Source of the DNA: a bacterium
GTDB lineage: Bacteria; Acidobacteriota; Terriglobia; Terriglobales; Acidobacteriaceae
Direction of reading: 5' to 3'
Assembly: GCA_026225095.1 (NCBI GenBank)
Contig: JAMFSC010000078.1
Coordinates: forward strand, 1-55,054
DNA length: 55,054 nt
This document shows, piece after piece, positions 18,270 through 26,980 of this stretch. The position numbers were made by a program, and so were the translations under genes. How positions within the stretch are numbered: position 1 is the first letter of the stretch; the number at the start of each line of letters is the position of its first letter. Under the pieces are notes generated by a model. It saw only the letters and a program-made list of their open reading frames with translations. It did no database searches and was not told the DNA's origin.

Positions 18270-18479
18270 CCACATTCCAACCCAAGCTACACTCCAGTTT
18301 GGAGCATTCCAGGACCAAGCGAATGCTCAAATCAAGGTGAAGGAGTTGAAGGAAAATAGCGTAACCGCCGCCGTCGTCACCACCCAGGGCATCGGCGGCG
18401 TTGTTTGCCTCTTTCCTGTCGGTTCGGGCCCATCTTCACCAAAAGTGAGCCAGAACCCACATTCCGACCCAAGCTACAC
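18270..18479 (+). repeat. 23-nt direct repeat, two copies
   Basis: Copies at 18270-18292 and 18457-18479 match at 22 of 23 positions (core CCCAAGCTACAC). The first copy lies at the start of the SPOR-like remnant, the second after it, about 187 nt apart. It may mark a local duplication or excision event. Confidence 0.6.
18286..18432 (+). pseudogene. SPOR-like domain remnant
   Basis: The frame encodes ATLQFGAFQDQANAQIKVKE and then a run resembling the rest of a SPOR domain (VQxGAF..xxNAxxLxxxLxxxGxxAxVV pattern). SPOR domains bind denuded peptidoglycan at the septum and sit at the C-terminus of cell-division or envelope proteins. Here there is no signal peptide, no membrane segment and no sensible start in frame. 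The surrounding frame appears shuffled and is bounded by the 23-nt direct repeat. Judged a fragment, not a working gene. Confidence 0.42.
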
Positions 18480-18693
18480 CTTCAAGCATCCTTATTGCGA
18501 CAGAACCCATAGAGTCGCGACCGCGGCAGGCACAGATCACTCTCGATAAAACCGGAGTTCATCGCGAGAACTACAGGCGGGCATCCTGACGTGCAAGCTC
18601 AGAAGCCAAATATTAAGTCGCCTCTGTGCCATAACGAAGGTCACATAAACTCTGATCTCCGCATGCTGACGGGACCGACATTTTGCACGAAGC

Positions 18694-21600
18694 TCATTGG
18701 ATGGCGATCTGCAGTGTGTTCGACGTCGGGGCTCCAGGATTGGTGGCGACCAGAGACGCAGCACCTGCGTTTGCGAAATCGCTCGCGGGAACGGCAATGG
18801 TCACGTGATTGGAATCCACGATGGTCGTCGTGCGATAGCTTCCGTTCCAGGTTACGGCAACACCCGGGAGGAAGTTCGAACCCGTGAGAGTAATCGTCGT
18901 ATTGCCGCTGCCGTGGCTGATCGCGGACGCTGAACTGGAGGTCAACACCGCCGCGGCATTTGTGGAAAGCTCCTGCGGCGTGACGAATGGACCCCGAATC
19001 AGGAGTAACTGAGAGACAGCGGGACTCACACCAAAGCTGTCGCTGGACAGCAGCGCGAGACCATCCGGACCGAAACGATGCATCGTCCATACTGACTCCA
19101 CACCTGAAGCGGACGCAGGCATAGTAAGCTCAGCTTCCGGAAGGTAAGTCTTCAGGTCGTAGCGCACCAGGCCGTAAGCCCAGGTGCCGGCGGTGTTCAC
19201 CAGCATGAGGAAATCCTTTTGCAGCGAAGCATCTCCCAAAGCAGCGACCCCACCTCCGTTATCACCAGAACCGTAGAAATCGATCAGCGGAAGCGTTTGC
19301 ACCTGCGACGGGGGCGTTGTGCCGGGATTGATGATGCCCCCGCTGTCGCCGTAGATCAGGCCGCCAGCAGATTGGAATCCGCCGCTGAAACCGCCCAGAC
19401 CGTCGAGGGTTGTGCCGTCCATCAGTGAGAGACCGGAAGCGTTGACGCTGTAGCGGTAGAACTCAGCTCCAGACGTCTGACTATCGTAGGCGTAGAGCTC
19501 CGTCGGGCTTGCGAATACTGGATTGTTCCCGGCATAAATTCCCGAGATGTTTGTACGAAAGCTGCCTGTCGCGCCGTTCACATCAAAGATGCCAAACTGT
19601 TCCGCGAAGCTGGTAAAACCAATCGCAAGGCTCGTGTCGCTGCCAGGCAAGGTAGCGAGTGAGAGCGCGGGAGTGCTCGTCGACTGGTACTTGATCGGAA
19701 TGGTGGCCCCGACACTCTGGGTCAGCAGATTGAACTGAGCGATGCTGTCCGACCCGCTCAAGCCGACATAGAGGTAGTTGCCGTCAGACGTTTCAGCCAT
19801 CACAGTCGGTTGACTGCCGACAGCGACCGGCGTCCCCACCGAGGCGGTCATGGGATTGATGGCGACGACAGAGTTGCCGGTGATCGCTGTGGCGTTGCTA
19901 GGAACGGTTGCATACAACGACTGACCGTAAGGATCGTAAACCGTGGATGCGGCCGGAACATTGACCAGGCCGTAGATCGTGAGTGGCACCAAAGAGGATA
20001 CTCCGCCCCCGGGCGCAGGGTTGGAGATGGTGATCGCCGCCCATCCATAGGTTGCGATCTCCGACGCTGTAACGGCCGCTGTCAGCTGGTTTGCGTTGAC
20101 ATACGTCGTCGTCAAGGCAGTGCTTCCCAGATTGACAGTGGAGTTCGAATTGAAGCCCATCCCATTTACCGTCAACGTAAATGCCGCGGAGCCCGATTGA
20201 ACCAGGTTCGGCGAGATAGAGGCAATCGAAGGTACGGCTCCATACTCACTGCCCGTGACCGTCGTAGTGGTTGTGGCCTGGTTGTTGGATGGGGTGGGAT
20301 CGTAGCTGGAAGAAGAAGCCGACGCCATTGCCGAGAAGGTCCCCGCATTGGAGGGAGTTACGTTGATCGTAACCGTCGCGGTGGCTCCGCTGGGCAACCC
20401 GCCGAAGTCACACAAAACGGGGGCCGTGGCGGTGCAGGAGCCCTGGCTTGCCGTCACATTACCGAGGATCAGCGAGGGATCCAACGTCGCCGAAAGCGTG
20501 GCTCCTACGGCGGGATTTGGGCCCGCATTGGTTGCCTTTACCGTGTAGCCGATGGCGGTTCCTGTGGTTGTCGCAGCGGGGGCCGTGAGCGAAACGGAAA
20601 GATCGGCCGGCGTAGAAGAGACGTCCTTCACGAGCGGTGACTTGAAGATGTAGATCTGATTATTGGAGGTGAACGCACTCGGAACTGCCGCGAGCGCGAT
20701 TCCGTTCTGACCCCAGCGTACGATCTTGCGGAAACTCGTCGAATACCCCTGCGTCCCAAGATCATTGACCGGAATGCTGCCAAGGAGGCTGAAGGAGCTT
20801 TCATCGAACACATAGACAGCGGCAGTGCTCGAGAAGGAAGTTACGGCCACGAAAGCCCTGCCAAGGGTGGAATCTGAGACCACTGGACCATTGGCCTGGG
20901 TGCTGGTCCCACTGTAGAACGTGCCATTGAGTGCTCCAGTGGACGCATTCAGCACTTGGCCATTGGAGAGGTACAGTGCTCCATTGTCGTACTGCAGAGT
21001 GCTCAGGTTGCTTGAGGCCGATGCGAGTTGCATCGATTGGGTGATGCCGGTGGAACCCACTGTCAAAGCGTCGACGTACGATGAGCCAAGGTAGAGCGTC
21101 GACGCCGAAGACCCAAAGCTGAGCGGACCTTGGCCAACACTGACGGAGCTGCCAGTGCGTGCTACGCCGGAGTCGAAGATGGTAACGCCGGAACCATTGC
21201 TGTATTGCCCTGTAGCAGCCACCGCGACCGAGTTGGGCAAGCCCGGTACCGCAGTCAGGTAGGCGGCCGTATAAGGCGCGTTATAAACACCGGGACCACC
21301 GCCTAGCGAGAACTGGCTGACGATCTTTCCCTGTGCCAGGTCGACCTGTGCCACAGCCGCTGCGCCATCGATCCCAACGAAGAGTTGTGTGCCATCCGTC
21401 GAAAGAGCGAGTTTATTGGGATTGGTGCCTACCTGAATCCGCCGTGTGATGGAGCCTGTGTTCGGATCGATACCAACAACGACATTTCCAATTGCGCCTA
21501 CGGACGAGGCAGGAACAGAAGCGTAGAGCAACCCATCCGCCGCGTTGTAGACAATATCGTTATTTGCTATGGAAATGAAGGTGGTGTACTGCTGTGCTCC

Positions 21601-23088
21601 GCTTGTGCCTCCACCCGGTCCGGAGGTGGTCACGGTCACATTCTGATTTCCAGGCGTCGCCAGCGCGGATGCCGGGAAGGTCGCCGTGATCTGCGTCGAG
21701 CTCACCAGGGTAGACGCAATTGTCTGACCGTTGAGAGTCACCACTGTGTTCGCGGTAAATCCGGTGCCGTTCAGCGTCTCAGCAGAAGCTGTGTTGAGTG
21801 GTCCGCCCGTGGGATAGATGCCGGTCAAAGTCGGCGCCGGCGGATTCACGATGCTAAGGGTTACCGCATTGGAGCCGGAAGGAGTTGCGTTCGGCGTGTT
21901 GGCGGTGATGCTTGCCGTGCCCGTGACCGCGAGGTCGGACGCGGGCACGGGGGCCAGAAGTGCAAGCACGTAGCCACCGCTTGTATACACGCTGGTGTAT
22001 GACGTGGGCAGCGCGGTGCCGTTGAACTGAGCCACCGTGCCGGCGGTAAATCCGGTGCCGGTTATCTCGATGGTCGTAACGGCAGACCCGGCGACGATGC
22101 TGGTTGGAGAAATCGCCGTAATGACCGGAGTGGTCGGCGGAGTCACGATGCTAAGAGTCGCGACCGGAGAACTTCCGCCACCCGGCGCCGGATTGCTGAC
22201 AAGCACCGCGAAATTACCGGTCTTTGCCTGATCGGCGACGGTCGCCGTAAAGGTCAACGTGGTGGCATTGACGTAAGTTGTGGCGCGCGCGCTGCCGCCC
22301 AACGACACCACGGAAGCAGGAACAAAACCGGAGCCGGTCACGGTGATGGTCGCTGAAGACGTTGAACCCACGTTCAGGCTCGACGGAGAGATCTTGATCG
22401 TTCCCACGGGCGGGTTGCTGATCGCAAGCACAACTGCCGCCGAAGTACCGCCACCAGGAGTCGGATTCGATGCTGCAAGTGAGAGGCTGCCCGAAGCCAC
22501 GAAATCGCTGGAAGGTAGCGCCGCGCTGACCTGGGTTGCATTAATGTACGAGGTGGCGCGAGCAGAGCCGTTAGCCGTGATCACGGTTGAGGGCACAAAT
22601 CCGGTGCCGGCGAAAGTGATCACGGCAGAAGACGTTCCTGCAAGCGCGTTAGCGGCGGACATGGAGGTAATGACCGGCACGGGATTGTCGACTTCAAGGT
22701 TGACCGCGGAACTGCTGCTTGTCCCGTTCGCCACCACAACGGGCAGTTCCGCGCCGTTCGAGAGTTGGGCGGCCGGAACAGTAGCCGTCAGCTGCGTTGC
22801 GCTGACATAGGTGGTGGTCTCGGAGGTGTTGCCAACCTGAACCACGCTCGTGCTGCTAAAACCCGAGCCCGAAACAGTCAGTGTCAATGCTGCTGAACCC
22901 GCGGTCAGCGTCGAGGGACTCACCGAGCTGATAGTCGGAACCGGACCCGACGGTGTGCCTCCACTTCCAGCGGAGGAGGAGGTGCCGCTCGAGCATCCTG
23001 TCAAAGAAGCCAGAAGAATCAGAGTCAGTGAGACGACAGAAAGACGAAATGAAGCAGACCACAAACGCGACGGCACGGAGCAAGACAA
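18694..23088 (-). CDS. Giant surface lipoprotein with TIG repeats, two propellers and DUF11
   Basis: A 1464-residue lipoprotein. The lipobox is LLASLTGC (Cys32). Tandem IPT/TIG Ig-like repeats occupy about 49-505 (phrases ISSVSPSTLTAGSAALTLTV, GSGFSSTSVV, YVSATQLTATVP). A first YVTN-type propeller runs about 506-845 (NDIVYNAADGLLYASVPAS). A DUF11-like repeat follows at about 850-940 (LTAPAATTTGTAIGYTVKATN, GPNPAVGATL). Then come another TIG unit, a second propeller (about 1045-1370) and a final TIG unit. The start is uncertain: TTG at 23088 or GTG at 23076, with no strong ribosome-binding site. The likely role is a cell-surface binding or adhesion protein. It is monocistronic as far as the window shows. 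Confidence 0.85.
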   Translation of the reverse strand: MSCSVPSRLWSASFRLSVVSLTLILLASLTGCSSGTSSSAGSGGTPSGPVPTISSVSPSTLTAGSAALTLTVSGSGFSSTSVVQVGNTSETTTYVSATQLTATVPAAQLSNGAELPVVVANGTSSSSAVNLEVDNPVPVITSMSAANALAGTSSAVITFAGTGFVPSTVITANGSARATSYINATQVSAALPSSDFVASGSLSLAASNPTPGGGTSAAVVLAISNPPVGTIKISPSSLNVGSTSSATITVTGSGFVPASVVSLGGSARATTYVNATTLTFTATVADQAKTGNFAVLVSNPAPGGGSSPVATLSIVTPPTTPVITAISPTSIVAGSAVTTIEITGTGFTAGTVAQFNGTALPTSYTSVYTSGGYVLALLAPVPASDLAVTGTASITANTPNATPSGSNAVTLSIVNPPAPTLTGIYPTGGPLNTASAETLNGTGFTANTVVTLNGQTIASTLVSSTQITATFPASALATPGNQNVTVTTSGPGGGTSGAQQYTTFISIANNDIVYNAADGLLYASVPASSVGAIGNVVVGIDPNTGSITRRIQVGTNPNKLALSTDGTQLFVGIDGAAAVAQVDLAQGKIVSQFSLGGGPGVYNAPYTAAYLTAVPGLPNSVAVAATGQYSNGSGVTIFDSGVARTGSSVSVGQGPLSFGSSASTLYLGSSYVDALTVGSTGITQSMQLASASSNLSTLQYDNGALYLSNGQVLNASTGALNGTFYSGTSTQANGPVVSDSTLGRAFVAVTSFSSTAAVYVFDESSFSLLGSIPVNDLGTQGYSTSFRKIVRWGQNGIALAAVPSAFTSNNQIYIFKSPLVKDVSSTPADLSVSLTAPAATTTGTAIGYTVKATNAGPNPAVGATLSATLDPSLILGNVTASQGSCTATAPVLCDFGGLPSGATATVTINVTPSNAGTFSAMASASSSSYDPTPSNNQATTTTTVTGSEYGAVPSIASISPNLVQSGSAAFTLTVNGMGFNSNSTVNLGSTALTTTYVNANQLTAAVTASEIATYGWAAITISNPAPGGGVSSLVPLTIYGLVNVPAASTVYDPYGQSLYATVPSNATAITGNSVVAINPMTASVGTPVAVGSQPTVMAETSDGNYLYVGLSGSDSIAQFNLLTQSVGATIPIKYQSTSTPALSLATLPGSDTSLAIGFTSFAEQFGIFDVNGATGSFRTNISGIYAGNNPVFASPTELYAYDSQTSGAEFYRYSVNASGLSLMDGTTLDGLGGFSGGFQSAGGLIYGDSGGIINPGTTPPSQVQTLPLIDFYGSGDNGGGVAALGDASLQKDFLMLVNTAGTWAYGLVRYDLKTYLPEAELTMPASASGVESVWTMHRFGPDGLALLSSDSFGVSPAVSQLLLIRGPFVTPQELSTNAAAVLTSSSASAISHGSGNTTITLTGSNFLPGVAVTWNGSYRTTTIVDSNHVTIAVPASDFANAGAASLVATNPGAPTSNTLQIAIQ

Positions 23089-24547
23089 TGACGACCGGCT
23101 TTCTGTTCAGGACACAAGGATGAAGTCAAGGTTATAGCAGAGTAATGAGTTTGACCATCCCCCGTCGCACGGGAAACTCCTGTTATTCACATTCAATGCC
23201 GTTCGGCATGAGGATGGCCGCATAACGATCCAGCCGTTCCGGCGTCAGGTCCTCTTCATGTCCAAAATCAAATAATTCCGCCCTCCACTAGCACCGAATA
23301 CGTGCCCTCCAATCCGTCCGTCTTGTCCTCCTTCGTCGGGGCGTCGTAGATGGTCACAGACCGCGGCGTCGCCAGGATGGCGACCCGGCTCATCGAGCGC
23401 GTGTTGTGCCGGTGCTTATCGAACAGGCACAGTGCTTTCTCTCCACCTTCGAATCCATCAACGCTCCCTTCCGCCTCCGCCGCCATCTCCTCTCAGCTGC
23501 TCGCCATCGACGTCAGCTCCAACATGCAATTAGGCTCTGGCGTGCTACTGCTCTTGCGGTTGCACTGCGGTAGAACATCGAACGCGACGGGTTCTTTGGC
23601 CGCTCAAGCTTCACCTGGGACCGTTAAGTTGACGATGCCCTTCCCTGCCCTTTTCGTCTCTTTCATCTGATTCTCCCTTCCTGGCCTCTGAGAATGACCA
23701 CTTCTCAGAGGTCAGAAATACTCTAATCAAGAAGGACGATGAGGACATAAATGCGCGATCGCGCGGCTACTCCCTCCTTGTCCACGAGCTACAACTCGGC
23801 GTAATTCGCGCGGTCGAAGGAAGGCTTAGCGAAACGCTTGGCCTTCTCTGCCATCTAATTCACGGAGACCATTCGCCCTGTTGAACAGACCGCGAGGTTC
23901 GCCAATGTCCCGGCAGATGACGGAGATAGTGGCGCTCCGCTATGGTCCCGCTGCCTATCCTCACAGTGCCGCACCGTCAAGGAACTTGTAGAGGGCGGTG
24001 ATACACCCTCGCTGACGATCAGCACGTCTTCACCAGTCACCGCCAATGTTTCGCCTTGTGCTCCGAAGGCCCATCGTGAGCGGGCCCCGCGCCAGGGATT
24101 TCGTCAGGCTATTCTACAGCGGTGAAATCAAATTCAGGATACTGGCGAGTAGAAGGCCTGTAGCTCGGTTGATGGCTACATAGCCAATATGGATTTCATC
24201 GCCCGCGGACATGAGTCCATCCTCGGACCAAAGCTCCGACAATGCGTCGAGGCGCTTTGCCTAGTTTCGTTCATTCATGACGGATGACAGGTCGTATACG
24301 AGAAGTATTTCGATATTTGTCATGGATCAGGTCAACTCAGGAAATGCGAAGGTGAAGCTCGGTGATCCATACAAAGAATTCGCTCCGCTAGAGGACCACC
24401 GGCAGAAAGCCGACGGGTTTGATTGCGGCTGGAGCTTGTAAAAGGATCATCTGGTCCAGAATTACCGACCTGGCTAAATTTCAACGGATCCGTGCAAGCA
24501 CCGCGGCCAGTTCCCCTTGGGAAGGCGTCTTCAACTCTCCGGGGCCT
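23089..24547. other. 1.4-kb stretch without an intact gene, decayed coding traces
   Basis: No open frame here has convincing protein features. On the minus strand short blocks read like coding sequence broken by stops: about 24340-24280 begins MTNIEILLVYDLSSVMNERN before a TAG, vaguely like a von Willebrand A-type strand, and about 23850-23780 reads MAEKAKRFAKPSFDRANYAE before a stop. This is probably a degraded gene between the giant lipoprotein and the plasmid maintenance block. The assignment of the traces is weak. Confidence 0.35.
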
Positions 24548-24871
24548 TCACAAGGCCTCAGCTAACGTGGCGAGACGCTCGAACCCTTCTGCCACCGTAT
24601 ATTCATTGCGTTCACAAAAAGCTGAAAATTTGTTCCAATCCGCTATCCGAATTCTAAGAGTCATGGGCTGAGCCTTATCCTTGGAAGCAACGCGCCCGCT
24701 TTTCAATGCTTTACGCACAACCGGTTGATTGTTGATTGCAAAGCCTTCTTGCTCTGCCAAACGCTCTAGTTGACGCGAGGAGGGCAGTGGTTCCGAGGCT
24801 ACAATCACCTTCTTGGGGGTGAACATCTCCAAATCGCGGGCAAGATCTTTGAACGTGTTCGTGATCGTCAT
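24548..24871 (-). CDS. Small ParA partner (ParB-analogue candidate)
   Basis: A 107-residue soluble protein whose ATG overlaps the ParA stop (ATGA), so the two are co-translated. It has no recognised ParB nuclease-like domain. The C-terminal half (LRIRIADWNKFSAFCERNEYTVAEGFERLA) resembles short partition or CopG/plasmid proteins that begin with a beta strand and continue in helices. In many type-Ib/II-like par loci a small DNA-binding protein downstream of parA acts as the centromere-binding factor. That role is inferred from position only. Confidence 0.7.
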   Translation of the reverse strand: MTITNTFKDLARDLEMFTPKKVIVASEPLPSSRQLERLAEQEGFAINNQPVVRKALKSGRVASKDKAQPMTLRIRIADWNKFSAFCERNEYTVAEGFERLATLAEAL

Positions 24872-25545
24872 GCAACCGCCTCCAAATGTTTGCGAAGTAG
24901 TTGAACCATTTCTGCGGTGAGCTCAACCGCATTATGCTGAGCTGCATCTAGGCCGTTTGTGTCTTTCGCATTCAACTCGCCCAACGAGCATTTGTAGGCG
25001 AACATATGGGAGAAGGCTGTTCGTTCATTGAGGCTTGATGTGAACCGCGGCACACCCGCCGACGCGATATTAAGTCGAATCTCCTTTTCCTCTCTGGTTA
25101 CTATGATCGGGCTCGTACGTATGAAAACGATTGCATGGGGAATCTTGCGCTTGAACAGATTCTCTTGAGACCGCAACAGACTGATAGCCCGGGTGGCTAC
25201 CTCTGCATCTGCAGTTTTCGCTTGCATGGGAATAAGTACAAGATCCGCCCGAGACATCGCTGCCACCATTTCCTGGTTGGCCGTTCCTTGAACATCGATG
25301 AAGACAAACTGAAATTGCGACTGTAATCGATCAATCAGAACGGTGAGATCTTCCGTTTGCGATGGGGTGACCACTATGTCGCGGAATCTGCTCGACCCTT
25401 CTGCCCATCTCGCAAGCGTTCTTTGCGGATCGGCATCAATTACGCGAACCGATGCTCCTTGTGCTGACAAGGTGGTTCCCAAAACTATGGAAACGGTTGA
25501 CTTCCCGCTTCCTCCCTTGGGATTTGCAGCAACTATGACTGGCAT
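24868..25545 (-). CDS. parA: ParA-family partition ATPase
   Basis: A 225-residue P-loop ATPase of the MinD/ParA family. The deviant Walker A motif is NPKGGSGKST with signature lysine K10 and P-loop K15. The second acidic motif is IDADPQ, and VFIDVQG sits at Walker B. There is no N-terminal helix-turn-helix, so it is of the short plasmid type (type Ib-like). ATG at 25545 has a strong AGGAGGG site upstream. It pairs with the overlapping small gene. It segregates plasmid copies, together with the RepA-type replicon 1.4 kb away. GTAAT palindromes lie just upstream. Confidence 0.92.
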   Translation of the reverse strand: MPVIVAANPKGGSGKSTVSIVLGTTLSAQGASVRVIDADPQRTLARWAEGSSRFRDIVVTPSQTEDLTVLIDRLQSQFQFVFIDVQGTANQEMVAAMSRADLVLIPMQAKTADAEVATRAISLLRSQENLFKRKIPHAIVFIRTSPIIVTREEKEIRLNIASAGVPRFTSSLNERTAFSHMFAYKCSLGELNAKDTNGLDAAQHNAVELTAEMVQLLRKHLEAVA

Positions 25546-25647
25546 TCCCTTCCCTCCTGACGACTGACACGAAGATATTACGCAATGGAGTTCAGATGGC
25601 TTTACAAGTTCGCATACGTATCAGAATACGCAACACCTTACGATTTT

Positions 25648-25659
25648 GTAATGCATTAC
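25648..25659. promoter_or_regulatory. 12-bp perfect palindrome upstream of parA
   Basis: GTAATGCATTAC is self-complementary and lies about 103 nt upstream of the parA start. Together with the related palindrome at 25801 it is a candidate operator or centromere (parS-like) site bound by the small ParA partner. Function is inferred. Confidence 0.45.
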
Positions 25660-25800
25660 CGATTGTGTTCCGTTACTTTTCCAAGCCTGCGGCACAGCCA
25701 TCCTTATATTAGCCGTAATCGCCGGCCGATACCAATAGTCGGGCTGGCCCTTTGTGATTGAGGAAGCGCCTCGCTTTGGACTGCAATGCAACTCTTTTCC

Positions 25801-25817
25801 GTAATGTATTACATTAC
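25801..25817. promoter_or_regulatory. 17-bp palindrome GTAATGTA-T-TACATTAC
   Basis: Perfect 8-bp arms around one central base, sharing GTAATG/CATTAC with the palindrome at 25648. It lies in the AT-rich spacer between parA (minus) and vapB (plus). The repeated half-site supports one protein binding both. Confidence 0.5.
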
Positions 25818-25869
25818 ACCGTACGCCACGTTATTACGTCATACGTTCTCGTCATACAGTATTCCGAGC

Positions 25870-25902
25870 TTGACAGTATCAATTGCCTTATAGCATGATA
25901 CT
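25870..25902 (+). promoter_or_regulatory. Candidate vapBC promoter and operator
   Basis: A TTGACA box at 25870-25875 overlaps the first arm of an inverted repeat, AGTATCA (25875-25881) and TGATACT (25896-25902). The second arm lies where a -10 box would be expected. This fits autoregulation by a VapBC complex. A GGAGG ribosome-binding site follows at 25909-25913. Confidence 0.5.
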
Positions 25903-25920
25903 TAGCGTGGAGGGGAGAGT

Positions 25921-26172
25921 ATGGGCAAGACTTCAAAAGCACGCGTGTTTATGAACGGTCGGAGCCAGCATGTAACCATCCCCCTTGAATACCGTTTTTC
26001 GGCGGATGAGGTTTACATCAACCGTGACCCTCGAAGCGGCGTGATCAGCCTCTCCGAGAAACCATTGCAACCATCGATGGCAGAACTATTCAAAAAGTTC
26101 GATGAGGCTGGAGCCGCAGACTTCGTCGTCGAACACGATCTAGCATTGCCGGTCGACAGAGAACTGTCTTGA
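25921..26172 (+). CDS. vapB: VapB-type antitoxin
   Basis: An 83-residue protein with an N-terminal AbrB/SpoVT-like swapped-hairpin pattern (KARVFMNGRSQHVTIPLEYRF, SADEVYINRDPRSGVISLSE) and a C-terminal tail suited to binding the toxin. It overlaps the toxin start in TTGA, the usual antitoxin-first order. A ribosome-binding site (GGAGG) lies 7 nt upstream of the ATG. It neutralises the adjacent PIN-domain toxin and probably represses its own promoter. Beside a plasmid replicon it would act as a stabilisation system. Confidence 0.88.
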   Translation: MGKTSKARVFMNGRSQHVTIPLEYRFSADEVYINRDPRSGVISLSEKPLQPSMAELFKKFDEAGAADFVVEHDLALPVDRELS

Positions 26173-26591
26173 GCCAACCAAGTCTACATATGCTGGATAC
26201 AAACATGATTAGCTACTTGGTAAGCGGCCGGTCTAGGGCTGCGCGGCGGTCCTATCTGGATTCCGAGGGGTACACTACTATCGCACTCTCAGTGATCAGT
26301 GAGGCTGAGATCAGGTTTGGCTTAGAGACCCGACCGGAAGCCACTCGGTTACGAACGACCTTCGAGGAGTTCTTCGCATCCGTGCCCATCCTGCCTTGGA
26401 ACTCGGACGTAGCGAAGGCATACGGTAAACTACGGTCGGCGATAAACGCAACAGGGAAGCGCCTGTCTGTGATGGACTTGCTCATCGCCTCTCACGCTAT
26501 TGCCTCCGACGCCATACTGGTGAGCCATGAACAAGCATTTCAGAATCTGACACCGTTCCTGACAGTGGTGGATTGGGCCGCCGACCTCTAG
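26169..26591 (+). CDS. vapC: VapC-type PIN-domain ribonuclease toxin
   Basis: A 140-residue PIN-domain protein. The acidic residues are D10 in MLDTN, Glu in SEAEIRFG (E47) and Asp in SVMDLLIASHA. The usual last Asp of the LVTND motif is replaced in ILVSHEQAF, where a Glu is close by. TTG at 26169 overlaps the antitoxin stop, giving coupled translation. PIN toxins cut tRNA or rRNA. The length and layout are normal for VapC. Confidence 0.9.
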   Translation: MSQPSLHMLDTNMISYLVSGRSRAARRSYLDSEGYTTIALSVISEAEIRFGLETRPEATRLRTTFEEFFASVPILPWNSDVAKAYGKLRSAINATGKRLSVMDLLIASHAIASDAILVSHEQAFQNLTPFLTVVDWAADL

Positions 26592-26980
26592 GAATCACAT
26601 GATCTACCGATCCCTTACTTGGTCTGATCGAATCAACCCGACCTTATGTTTAGTATCCCTATTCCGGGCGATCCCGTTCATTGTTGCAGGACTTCTTCCG
26701 CGTCTATTGCAGCCTCCGGTCTCGCACCCCAGCAATCACCTGCTGCCGCTGGTGTTCGAGTAGCTCCGTATGCAGGAGCAAGTGAGGCCACATGCCTATT
26801 GAGTGAGAGTTCATAATCAAGCACCGCGCTGACCGCCTTTTTTCTGCGCTCTTTCCTGGCCGCTCTTCACTGCGCGGCAGTGCACTTTGTGCAAAACAAC
26901 TGCCAACGCAATTCGACGAAACAACTCCACACGACCTCTACGGTGGCTGAAAATGATAACTTTCTTCAAGGGCTATACGC
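26592..26980. other. 389-bp spacer between vapC and the replication initiator
   Basis: No gene is supported. Upstream of the initiator is a short inverted repeat (TGCAC TTT GTGCA near 26880). No iteron copy of the type found after the gene was seen here. The rep promoter should lie in this stretch. Confidence 0.4.

Larger units (their letters stand above)
17456..18693. other. Gene-poor stretch with small repeats and a broken coding remnant
   Basis: No intact gene is supported here. It contains a 107-bp inverted-repeat unit (17871-17977), a 23-nt direct repeat (18270/18457) and a SPOR-like coding remnant. Short open frames here overlap one another in different frames and lack consistent protein features. 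It separates the oxidation operon from the minus-strand surface-protein gene. Confidence 0.6.

Noticed and set aside
17967-18359. A 130-codon plus-strand frame in the gene-poor stretch
   Set aside because: No family features and it overlaps the SPOR-like remnant in another frame.
19810-20640. A 276-codon plus-strand frame opposite the giant lipoprotein
   Set aside because: Arg/Gly-rich shadow of the minus-strand TIG/propeller sequence.
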